Assembly (NCBI GenBank): GCA_013399875.1
Contig: VXAZ01002367.1
Location: 1 to 64,000, forward strand
Reading direction: 5' to 3'
Source of the DNA: Gymnorhina tibicen
Lineage: Eukaryota; Chordata; Aves; Passeriformes; Artamidae
Length of the DNA: 64,000 nt
Positions 47,853 to 60,500 of the stretch are shown piece by piece. The notes beneath the pieces were generated by a model. The model ran no database searches and was not told the origin of the DNA. It worked only from the letters and a program-made list of their open reading frames with translations. Position numbers and translations under genes: made by a program. Within the stretch, counting starts at the first letter, position 1, and every line of letters begins with the position of its first letter.

Positions 47853-50800
47853 ATTATACACACTGAGTACCCATTCAGCTGTTTTGGTGGCAAGTAGCTT
47901 AACCAAATGGAAAACAGGGTGGGAATAACCTACTTTGATGTCCCCATAGTCCCTGTGAAAATCAAGGTGGCCAAGGTCACCGGTGCTATCCATACACTGC
48001 CAGTGCTGATCCTCTGCTCCAGGGCAGCAGGAGCCCTGGCTAGTCCTCAGCAGAGACGTCTCCTCCTTCCAAGTACCTCAAGGATTTTAGCAAGGTGAAT
48101 TCTCTCCATTATGGAGCTGGCTAACAGCCATCATTCATTTTACACTGGCCATTAAGCAGCCTGGAGGCAACCAGCATGGATCTAAAGCTGCTGCATATGT
48201 TTTCCTTGCCTGGGGGAAAATGAGGTAGGAGAAGTGCTGGCAGAACCCATGTCTTGACTCTGGACACAAATATCCTCTTCCCCCCACCTCCCATTCCAGA
48301 TTCTTACATTCACTGCATTACATCCTTGGTGTCTCAGCTGTGCTGTGCTGGAATGTGTAGAAAACATCAGCGTCTTTCCCCCACAGCTCACGAGGCAGGA
48401 GCAGCTGTGTCCTTACTGGTGAGTGCAGGGCACCAGGTGAAGGCAGAAACCCTGCAGCCCTGCCAAGCCCAAAGGGATCTGTGACAGGCCTGTACTCTGA
48501 GCCCTTCCACCACAGCATGAGAGAAATGCCTTTCAAGGACAACAACTATTATGTACATTTTATACCATGTTAAAGAGGGAAAATAGCAATGGGGACAAGA
48601 AAAGCTTGGGTTGTGAAGAATGTTCCAGCAGAGGTGATTAATGGTGTTGAAAGAAGCCCCCACTGTTGTTTCATATTTCTTTCCAATTAGCCACAAAGCT
48701 ACTCCCTCCTTTTTCCTCTTGTTTTATTTTTTCCCCTTTTTTTCTTTTACCTGTATTTGATTTAGAATCAAGGTTGATGATTTGTGTTATGACAGCAGAA
48801 ATAAAGGTGTACTGTATGAATGGGGATTTAAAGCATTGCCTTTGATGGCTCATTAGCTGCATGTGGCTACATGCAACACTGCTCGACTGAGATATATTGC
48901 CCAGGATTTAATTCCTGAATTATTTCAAAGGCATTAAATCGAATGCTTGCCCTTTTCACCATGGTATTTAAATGGTACTTTGTACATCAAGCTTAAAAAA
49001 AGAGCATAGGAAACACAGATGCAATGCTGCTGGAGCGTGTATTGAACTTTGTTAAAGTGTTAAATATTTATTAGAATTTTTTAAAACAAGATAGCGTAAA
49101 CCCAGTTGTTACTACAATTAGCTTTCTCTGCTACAAGAGAAAAAGGAGATTTTTTTTTTTTCTTAAATAACAAACAGCTCTCAGAACTAGTGAACAATAT
49201 CTCATTTGTTCAGCAAGACTTAAAGATGAGAACAGTCTCAGGCTGGAAAAAATAGATGTGCACATTTCTGTACTGACTGAGTAAAACAAACCAGACAAAG
49301 CTTCTTCCATAGTAGAGAGGAGATCAAACCCCAGAGCTGAGCTGAAGGTCAGGAGTCTCAGAGCTCTCCAGGCACAGCCTCAACCAGCTACTCCTGGTGG
49401 AAGGCTGCTCGAGGACCCTCTGGAGAAGCAGCTCTGAGCTTTCAGCTTACAGCCTGGCAGGGACATCCAGGGATGAGAGCTTGCATCTGGTGCACAAATG
49501 CAAACCCTCCAAAACAGTCTGCACTTGTTTACTGCTGATCTACAACCTCTGTTAAGAGAAAGCCCTCTATATTCTTGTTTTTCTCCCATTTGCCTTGTCC
49601 CTGCAGATTCAGGGATGCTACTGGTAAAACACAAAGTGGACTTTATCCAGTCTACAACCAAACTGAAATAAAGCAAACCCAAAGCACAGTTTCCTTGAAC
49701 TTACAGCGGGATATCCCTCTGCTCAACTCCGCTTGCATACAACGGATCTCACTTGAGTGCAGTCAGTTGTGCAGGGGCAGCTGTCCAGCACTGTGTCCAC
49801 CCACTTCACCCCTTTTTCTACCTACCAGCATCCCTGCATCATAAACACATCCAAATGTCAACATTTCATACAAGAGGCAATACATAAGACAGCTATTTGC
49901 ACGATTTTCATTTATGTGTGGCCACAATTGGCTGGAGCTGGTGGTTCTGTTAAAGCCTGAAGGACAGTGGGCATTACCAGCATTTGCATCTGGATTTGAA
50001 GTTTAACACCATTTGGAAAACCTAGAACTGTGCTTCCATGCAGCAACACCCAGGAGTCTGCAGCAGTATTACACCACAATTCAGCTTCAGCTGGAAGCCA
50101 TGTTTTACTGCCTTAATCATAGGATTTCTGAGCTAGCACTATCACAAAAAGATGCAAGAGGCAGAAGAATTTGCGTTTTTGAGCCCATTAGAGAGCTCAT
50201 CACTGTGTTGTAAGTCCTCTAATAAAATGGCATTAACAAAGACACTGAATTCCTTCATGTGCCTGAGAATGCACATATGCACAGAGATCCTCTCCACTTC
50301 TGCCCTGCTTACCAAAGGAAGTGCAAAGGAGCAAATCTATCCAAACACATGGGCTGCACCTGGCCTAGGCTCTCTGGGGGCTGCGCAGGTGGGGACAGCA
50401 CAGGGAGGCAGAGGAAAGATTGCCCAAAGTGCTCTTTCTGGCCCAGTTCCAGCACATACATAATTTATTTGGGAATGCTGCATTACCCTTAGCCACTGTA
50501 TAGCAATAGTTATCTTGGATATTTAGTAACTAATGAGAGTTTTTTATAATTAAACAATTTTTTTCATGTATGAGGGTCTGAAAGGGACCTTACATTGCAC
50601 AGAAATGTCCCAGCTTGCCAGAAATGTACAGAACTGAGGCTGGTCCCCTGTGGATGGAGCTTGGTTTGATTTTCTGTGGAGATTCAATATAACCTGCCCA
50701 AATTTCCATGTACCCAAAGACCATAGCATAGGTATTTCCCCACTTCCACCTTAACCATGGGATGCTTTGACTCCAACACCACTTTCAGGTACACCCTGCG

Positions 50801-51520
50801 GTATGGAATGGCCCTGCAGAGTTTTCCCAAGATCTGCTATTTTCTGCATTTAAGTAAAGCTTCAGCTTCAAATACACAGGACACGAAGCCCTGCTTTTAC
50901 ATGATTTCATGGCATGTTGAGGAATGAAGTACTGGTGTTTGAGGCAAGTGATTTACTGACATGGGGTAATCCAGAGGTTTAATTTGTCGTGCATCTCACC
51001 TGCATGCTTTGTTTCCCTCTTCACTCTCTCAGAGGCAGCATGCTGCACACCGCTGGCAGTGAAAGGGCCTCCTATCACATAGCAGCAATTAATTTTTCTC
51101 AGCTATTCTCCAGCCAGATATCAATGATTCTTCAGGATCTGCAAAGCCTCCTTTAAGACCCTGTCAGAAACATGGAAGCCTTCTTTATCCTACTGCTCCA
51201 TTAAACAGTCTCTGCATTCAGATTACCCAGACTGATCAATCTCATCCCTTCCCTCTTGATAAAATATTGGGTGTCAGAATGTTTTAATCCAACAATCTGC
51301 CAGCCACAGTCCCATTCATTTGCTGTCATGGAGGCAGAGTAGGCTTAAAGTGATGTCTGATCATCAATACCTTTGCTTTTGGAGGTTAGATTATTGCAGT
51401 GCTTAGAGACTGAGTCTGGTCCTGCACTCACACCAGATACCACAGCTGGGAGTGGAAGAAGAGACACCCAGTAGATTTGCAGCTGAAGCAAGACTTCCAA
51501 AGGGTTTTGTTTAAAAAGCA
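47853..51520. other. Unique non-coding stretch, no gene seen
   Basis: No gene or repeat was recognised. The interval 48840-49090 has high complexity with many homeodomain-type TAAT cores and resembles a conserved non-coding element in style only. An 11-base T tract is near 49150-49161. Confidence 0.6.
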
Positions 51521-51557
51521 AATGAATCACCTTTAATGAATCACTAAAATGAATCAC
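51521..51557 (+). repeat. Three spaced copies of AATGAATCAC
   Basis: The 10-bp unit AATGAATCAC occurs exactly at 51521-51530, 51535-51544 and 51548-51557, with start-to-start spacing of 14 and 13 bp. TGAATCA is one base from the AP-1 site TGAGTCA. It may be a tandem duplication or a cluster of binding sites. Confidence 0.8.
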
Positions 51558-54500
51558 TTTGTCCAACCCTGGATTCTTCTAGGGCTGTGCAAACACTTGA
51601 CTGGGGGGAGATGGATTTTATCATAGCAACATCCAAGAGAATGGTCAGTTCTGGCACTTCCATGTTCACTCTCACTTGCATCATGGTGTCTCCGTCTATG
51701 GTGAAAGCCATCACACATCCTCTGCCCTGGTCATCTTACACTGACTGTCACAAATACTAGTCATCAGAGAGGGGTGATTTTAAAGAGTTAAAATTCCCAA
51801 AAGGAAGTCTTTTGCTCAGGGATGTTACTGGATCATATCCTTCAAATAGCCAGAAGCTCCAGTTGTTGCTCTTAAAAGTTATTTCTGATCATGCAGAGGC
51901 TCCTGTCTCCCACCACAGCTACTCAGCATTTCAGGGGAGTCACTGGCAGGCTGGAAATCCACAGAGAAGAACTGCAGCCAGAAAGGACTACTTATTTATT
52001 TTATAAGGATATGCTAGCAGTCAGAATAAGCGATCACATTGGAAATATGCAGTTGCATGCAGTAATGTGAACCATAAAAGAGATTAATTAGTGATGCAAA
52101 CCTAAAATAGATTAATTAAAATACACTAAAACAGGCATCATTTCCTCCACAACCTGCTTGATTTTAATCTGACTTGCTCTATAAAAGTATTTTACTTTGG
52201 GTGTATTGTTTGCCCTTTCATGTCCTCCTCCAAAATGTATCTTCACACAACTGCCCAAGAAGCATTGTCTACGCCTGCAAGGACAGGGCCCTTTGTGGCA
52301 ATATTTATTTAAAAGGGGAAAATAACTGTGTACTTATTGATTTTGAGAGGAGCTTTCAGAACACACCAATGGGATTAACACTCAGCTCATCCTAACACCT
52401 GAACTTGTGTAGCTCCTTCAATTAACCTGCCAAAGTAATTTAATGATGTGTTTGATGAATCCCAAAAGTAAACTCTGGGCACACTTGTGATGTGCTCAGA
52501 CAATATTATGCCAACAGAACATGTGCAGGGGATGCCAGTGGCCAAACCCAACAGGAAACCTCTACTGAGTCAAGAATCCTTTGCCCATTTACCTGTGATG
52601 ATTATGATAATATCACAGTAACACCTCAAACTTCCAGTTGAGATGCAGAGCTGACATGTTAAATACCATAAACATATGGAAAACCCAAGCCTGCCTGGCT
52701 TCCAGAGTGCCTGCTACATTCTAGAAAAGAGACTAGTGGGAAAAAGCCACCCCCTTCCTTTCAACCCCAGAGGCCAGTGGCTGGGGAGGTAAAGGATGAA
52801 ACCTGCCCTGAGGCCTTCAGCCAGTACTTTGCTCTCAACTTCAGCACAAGCTGAAACAGGACCCAAGGTGAACAAGGGAATCTGAACATGAAGGGAAAAA
52901 TAAGAATTGCTCTTTGGAGCTGCAGCCTGCAAATCTGGGTATGTACCGTGTCTCTCAGATGTGGAGCATGACTTCCATGCCACTGTCCCTCCTGGTACTC
53001 TTTTCACCTGTATCAATTATCTCAGGATGCCTTTTGTCTTGTATGCCCACTGGCCATTCTATGGACAAAGAGGTGGTGAAATTGGTTCCACACTTTTTAT
53101 TAGAGAGAGACTTTCTCAGTATTCATCTGCACTTCATAACCTGTGGCGCTCTGCCACAGATTTGTGACAAGCATAGAAGCAGCTCTTCCTTACGTTTTAG
53201 CTTCTTTAATGTGAAATAGGGACACAACAGTCCACTTCAGCTCCAAATCCAGCCAGAACATTTTTCTTTCAAAAGCAACATTAAGCTATTTCCTTGGGAC
53301 AGTAGAAATATGAAATACAGCAGACTCCTGCTTCAAACTAGACTTTTTTTTTTTACTGTGAGCGGTGTGACACATACCAGCCACCATTATACACCAATAA
53401 AAGCGAAACTCAATTTTCTGTCACAACGAAGATGACCAATAAAATTTTGAACATGGACAACACTCATACAATTCTATAAAACCTGATCAGAATCATAAAG
53501 CTCCTTTAAAAGCACACAGACTCTCATAGAGGGGGTTCTATAGGCTTATAAATTATCCAGCTTTACCATAGAAGGAGTATGCTGCACATCATGACACACT
53601 CTTCAACATTGCCTGAACTACCCCTCTTAACAGGTATGGGGCTGCTCTTCAGTAGCACCAGGTTGTTTGGCAATAACAACACAAAAATTTCAGTGCAGAC
53701 TGCATCACATCAAGAGAATACTAATAGTTAACAAAATTAGAACAAATATTACTCTGTATTATGCAGAAGCCTGCAGGGCTCAGCCAAAACTACAATCATC
53801 TTTGAAAAGAGAAATGGTGTCTCTGCTCTGCATCCTCAGTAGAGAAGACAGAGATGAAGATGGCAGAAACATTGCTTAGTGGCAGAGGCAATACCGAAAC
53901 TGTTTGGAAGTGCCAGGAGTCCTGTGCATCCTGTCTGGGATTCTTGTGTGTGGATGGATGCAAGTCTTAGGAGCAAATTAGCTGGAGAAGGAGACCAGGG
54001 AAAGAGATAATGAGGAAGGGCAGGGGCATGGGAGGATCATACACATGGGCAGAACAGGCTAAATGTGCTTGACACTTGCCTGCAGTGAGAACTAACTGTA
54101 CCACACAAAGTCTGCCAGAACCCAGTCTGGCACCAAATATAAATGGAGGCACTGCAGAACAGGAGGGGGGCTACCATTTGCTGGTACAGTCACAGGACGA
54201 TGGTGGGAATGAACATTGTGGTAAAACAGCAAATCAGCTTCCTGCAGTAGCTTTGAAGTGGCATGAAAACTAAAGCACATAGTCAGATTCCAAGTTCTTT
54301 GCCTTGGAAGAGGAAGAAAGGGAGGTGGCTGCATATGCAATGTACTGCCAGTTCATAGGCAGTAGGATGTGGAGAGCCCTGGGGAGCCTCGCAGCAGTGA
54401 GGGTAGGCAGTGGGAAACAGCTGCATGTCTGCTGCTCACCCTGGAGCACTCTCAGAAATGTGAGCAGCAGCTCCTGAGCCCTATGGAAAGGTCTGTCCTG

Positions 54501-57500
54501 ACTGTACCTACATATCAGACCAATTTTATTGCCACTACTTAGAGAAAAACAGCCCAAACGCTTTAAACACTGATAAAGAGGTTTCTGTGAGGCATGCCAA
54601 GTAGGCAAAAATTTTACTATGTTTTGTTTCTGTCTGGAAATGTGGAAACACAGTCCAAACCAGGAAAGAAAGGCCTCTGGGAGTATTCGAACTAGAACCA
54701 TCAAGGATCTGATTAAGGAAGACTATTTAACCTGCTTAAAAAGCTTTTCTGCGTTAAGACTGAAATCAAGCAAGGTACAGATGTAAGGTAATTAGAGAAA
54801 GAGGATAAAAGAGTCAGATTCTTTTGTGATTTAGAAAAAAGGATGCACAGATTTTACCATTTTGCAAGTCATGCAGAAGATAGAGGCCATTAGCATGGGC
54901 AGCCCAAGGATTTCTCTTCCCAGTTTTCCTCCTCCCTGCTCTGTGAGGTTATTGGAACTCACCTGTGCTGGATACTTGAAGGTTCATTCCAGAGTATGAG
55001 ACACATTTGCCTCACAGCAACAGCACCATTTATTTCAGGGGAAATTTTAGAGTATTATGCAATGGTTATACTGTAATCATCAGAAAACAAATGTGCCTAT
55101 TTTTTTTACCCCACTTTTAATTCCACTGCAGTTGGAGATAAAGTAAATAAAACTACAAGAAACTAGAAAATTACTTCACATAGCAAAGGCAGGACCACAA
55201 CTAAGAGTAGTCCATTTTTTAACTTGTAATCTTTCCATAGGTAACAAAACAGTTCTTTTCCGGTGATGACAAAATTTGATAGAAATCAGTACTTTGGTCA
55301 TTTTTGGACATTGGCAGCACTTTAAGTACCCATGAAAAGGGTTAGTCTAGTTTTCAGGACAGCAAGAGGCTGGAACAAGCAACACTGAGCAGGTCTTCAG
55401 CCAAGCCTTGGACTGACACAGGCAGCATTTGCTGTTCCTGTCTGCTGACATTACTGAAGTGTTGCTTATCTGCTTGAACTCATATTGACTCATGCTGTCA
55501 TGCTGTTCTTGCAATAATGGAGCAAAACTGCATCATTGACAGGACGCTGATCCATTTGAAATGACAAATGATAGACCGGAGAATAATGGAATCCAGGAAG
55601 TTCTGAAATTCTTATCTTCCATGCATCAAGCAAGCCAGAACCGTAACTCCTTAATTCTACTGCTACCTAATGTCATCTTTTCTTGCCAGGGAAGATTAAA
55701 AAAAAAGTGAATTCAAGGATTTATGCCATAAGTCATTATTGAAACCTCCACGATCACTTATTTTACATCTCTAGGCATTGAATTTTCAGCAATAGGCCTG
55801 GTATTGGATAAAACTGAAAATTAATGACGGAAAAATATTCAAGAACACATGCAAGAGTGTATCACTTGCATCATAAATAGATTTTCAAGAGGAAAACATA
55901 ATCAGAGGAGCAGAGTAGGACACAAGAACACCCAGAAACTACTTCTCCAAATACACAAGGATGAAGTAAAGCATGTGGTTTGCTGAACTTAGCTCTGCTT
56001 GGCACATCTGCAAGCCACAGATGTGAGGTGACAAAGATGCCAAAGTTGCCCAATTTAAGGACTCCCCTGGAACTGATACGTGTCATTACTGAGACAGATT
56101 GTGGTTTTAAGTCCAGGTCTGTCCATACCAGAGGGATGTCAGCATCCAGGTTGTTCAAACCAATACCCTGGCAGAAAACAGTCTCACATGCAGGATGAAG
56201 CAAGTGGTCAAAAGTAGTAGCAACCACTGGTGAAAGATTATAAGTGAAAAGTGAGGAAAAACTCTTTTTATAGATTTGTACGTCGTTAGGGAGAAAAGGC
56301 AAATAAGATACCAAAGATTGCTGATAACATAAAAACTGAAGATTCAATGTTTACTTTATCTGTGGCTGTGACTCTAGAGTACCATAAGGAAAAATCCTGC
56401 TGAGAATCAAAATATGCCTTCTCAACAGAACAAAAAACAAAAATGCGAGACTGATGTAAAGTATTTGCAAGCAAAAAGACAAAATGCAAACCTCCCAAAT
56501 CGGAAAGAACATTGGCCTCCCCGGAAATTCCTCCTGAGAAGTGTTATTAGTTATAGCTCTCATGAAGTCCTTACAATTTCCCAGCATATGTATGAATGCA
56601 AATAGGTCCAGAGGGTGCACGAACAAAGGACATCATCCCAGCCCTAGTGATGCCATTGCCTGCCAGAGCACAGATGACGTGTGCGTGCCATTCCCACTGC
56701 CTTCCTTGGGAAGGCTGGTATTGTATGGGAACAAGAATTCACAGCATGGGCTTCACAAGGCAGCCTTGAGAAGCTGCATCTTTCCTTTACTGCCCAGGAC
56801 AAAGTACTCTTGGTAAAGCATAACTGAAACGGGAGGAAGTTTCGATCAAAGCATGGGAAAGAAGAGCTGTGCTGTGCTGGGAGGCTGGGATGTATTGAAT
56901 GGAAAAGGCAGGGGGAATAACGAACAGCTAAACCAGCAGAAACAAGAGGATGAATTCAGCTCCTGCACACATAGTTTCACCAGTGAGCTAAGGCAAAATG
57001 ACTGGGGTTTAACTTGCTTGGCCTCCAACCAGAGAACTGTAACTCTAAAGCCTTTGCCAACATGGAATAAGTTTGAGTTTATTGAGCCTCTCACTAAAAA
57101 AAAACTACAGACCTAAACAAAGGAAAAACCACACCAGGAGAGACCCAGGCACTCAAGCAGAACTTCTCGTGATAATGAATACAGTGTTCAGCACAGAGGG
57201 TAAGTTGCCAAAGGAGGTTATCAAAACCGATAGATACAGACAACTTTAAATACACATCTGAACACTGTTACGACAATAGCAGTTTGCAGCATATGGGGAT
57301 AAAATTTTACTGAAATATTCTTAACAAGAGAAACTTGCTATGCTTAGTCAGTAAAGGCCACAATTCCTTATTTTTGCAAGTAATACATCACTGAAGCCAA
57401 AAGCTCCCCTCTAGGAAACCCTGGGCTAAGGAGGTGCTGGCAGACAATCAGGCAGGGACTGCCTGCTGCTGTTGCAAGCAGAGCCCTTTAGCATCAGGGA

Positions 57501-60500
57501 GAGTAAAATATTTTCTCCTTTTATTAAAAAGGTATTTATTCACCCCGAGGGGTCTGTTTCTCTCAGACAAGGCATTAGCACCAGTTGAGCTTTCAGGAAG
57601 GAGACAGAGTAAAGGGCACCTATACATTTTTATTCTGACACTAGCTCACACGCCAAGGGAAGGGGATTAAGTGAAAAGAGAAAAAGATCTTATCAGAACT
57701 GCAAGATGAAGGGAATTACTGATCAACACCAAGATGTCAGTGTGCAACAGCTCTTCCCACACTCGAGCAGTGTCCAGAGGCCCCAAACCATTTGATCTGG
57801 CAGTCAGAAGCAAAGCTATCCCAAGACCACTCATGGACCTAAGAAGACACCTGGTTTTATCCAAATGCAGAAGCAGATGCATTCTGAAGTCACAGTACAT
57901 AATGCATTCAGAGTGCTCAAGAGTTATGGGCCAGCTCCTCCACTGCTTTTGTCTGACCTGAGCAAGAGCTGCAGTTTCCACAGGCAAAGGCTGGATCAAA
58001 CCCACTGCTCAGAGCACAGATGCTGTAAATGCAGGTTTGAATTTCACAGGCACTCCCCACAATTAGGGAGGGCAAGGTAGGGGGAAGCCCAACAGCCTGC
58101 CCAGCCCTTTCAGAAGGGTGCATAAAGGGCTGCAGCTTTTCCCAAGGATTCTTGGGCTGCTTATAGGGTGCCACTGTCCAATTTTGCAGTAGAAAGCCAC
58201 ATCTCCCTTCCAGACCTTCCCACCAGTACCCACAGATTATTTTGGCCATGATGAAGACTGTCTTGAACCTATCAGCATGGGCATCTCCATGCACTTCTAG
58301 GTTTTTTTTCTTAAATGAGCATTTGGAAAATAATTGTTGTGTGCTGAATACCATTATAAATCACACATTACCATTTCTCACAGAGAACCACTATGAATCA
58401 CAACTCCCTCTTCCAGAGGGCAAAGAGCAGAGCAGCACTCCAAACCACACAAAATGACCACAGATCCCAATATACCTAATAACTTCAGAAGGAATTTACA
58501 TTCACAGGAATATTTTTCACTCAAGGCAGCAAAAAATCCATATGCCCTGTCCACAGGTCTCCCAGAGAACAGGACACATCAACAGCTGGACTGTTCTTTG
58601 AGGGAAATTTTAGAGGGCATTTCTCATTACAGACACATTCCTGTAAATAAAACAGACTACTGTACAGCATCTCCATCCAAGGCCTGAGAGCCAGGACTGC
58701 TCAGACTCAGAATGTGAGTTAAGTCCTGGGAAGGGATCTGGAAAATGCCACCGCTGACAGCAGAGAGGAGGGAGGGGAGGCGGAGGACGCTGGTTTTAAA
58801 TCACAGAAAGAGCACATTATGTGTAGACTTCATTGCGCTGTGACAGAAGAAAGTGAGAGGCACTGGTGTTCAGTCTTCATTGTTAAATCCTGGTTTACCT
58901 CTCAAATGTGTGCCTGCCCTGAGCAAACCTTGGCTCAGCTTCTACTGTCTGCTGCACGCATGAAAGTCTGGAGTCAGTTGTAGGGCACTCCTAGTCCTAC
59001 TTACTGCATATTTATTCAAGGTAACAATCTTTTCCCTCCACTTCAGGGCACCATTTCCCTTCCACAGACATCTTCTAGCTGGAAGGTGACCTCCTTAGGC
59101 TCAGCTGAAGTTAGCCAGTCTTAAAAGGAGAACATTCTCTTATTAAAGTCACCAGAATTTTATCCCTGTGGCTTTCAATAATCAGTCTGGAATCTACTCT
59201 AGGCTCTAATGCTACCCTTCTTCATCCTGTTGAGAATCATTGTTCCTTTGCAATTGAAATCCTCCTTCCACCCAGAAACAGCAGAGGCAGAGAGGAATGC
59301 CCCCACCTTCAGCCATCTAAATGCAAGTCATTTAGTGTGAAATGGCAATATGTGCCCCTGCTCCAAGTCAGCCACTGCAGAGAGAGGAATTTTCAGCACG
59401 TGAGTTAAAAAAGACAATGAATCCCACTATGGAAAAACCTCTTTCTTTCATTTCTTACAGAAGCTGTGAGTATCTTCCCACTGCAGTATTGAAACACATA
59501 GTAAAACATTCAAAAAACTGTTTCCACATCTACTGAAGTTCAGCACTCCCTCTAATCTGAAGCCCTAAAAACAAAAATGTAAATCATTTTCCCAGCATAA
59601 ACCCCCAAAGGCCAAGTGACTCCAATTTATTCCAGAAGAACTGTTTGTAATTTTTCCAATTAGATCTGTACAAGTTTTACAGCAAAGCCCTGAGTCATCT
59701 GTAAAGAAAATTCAGACCAGTGTCATCAAGAAAGTTGCAAAAGTTTTTGAACAAGAACATAATCACAGTACCAGGGAACAAATTTGTTGTTTGACTTACA
59801 ACAGACTCTTTTTTCATGAATTCCTATAAAGTGACCAGTAGAATGGGTTTGACCTCAAAAATAGAGCTTTGCCATGCAGATGTAAGTTAATTAAAAAAAA
59901 AAGTCAAAAGAAGCACTGAGAACAGACATCCACAAAGCATTTGTAGCAGCATAAAGACCACATGGTGCCAAGCAAAAATATGATATAGGAGTGACACAAA
60001 AGCAGTGCATACAAAAAGAGAAAGCCTGGAGAATTCTGACACTACATTTCACGCTGATACTACTCCACATGTCAGGAGGTCTGTGCAGTGAAAGATGACT
60101 GTTTGAAAGCAAGTGAGGCTCTCCAGCTTCCCAATACTTCCTCTAGGAACACCACAGACAGGGTTACTCAACCCTTTGCATTATTTCCTTCACTCACAGG
60201 AGCTTAGAAAATAATCTTCCAGTAAGGGTTGGCTTTTTAGATCTTAGATGCTCCTGTTGTGCAAAGATTTAATAGCTTCCATTTGCAGCATGATGATTGC
60301 CTAAATTAAAATGAAAGAAAAAAATTGAGTGGTATGGGAGGTTTCAGATTGGAAATTTAAATACATGGTTCCTGTGGGTGTTCGCTTTCCTGAGAGGAGA
60401 TGTACATAGCTAAGTTTGGCATGTCTGCAAAACGTTTGCTCCTCTCAGAAAGCAGGATTACCAGAACAGCCTGCAGGATGCCCTACAGCAGCCCAGCATT

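Noticed and set aside
54270..54704. Minus-strand open frame of 144 codons
   Set aside because: No domain is seen and plus-strand and minus-strand frames overlap it. It is probably chance.
55871..56347. Minus-strand open frame of 158 codons
   Set aside because: No recognisable family or motif, and no supporting context. It is treated as chance, though a protein search would settle it.
57917..58354. Minus-strand open frame of 145 codons
   Set aside because: Composition follows the local DNA and no domain or homologous repeat is seen.
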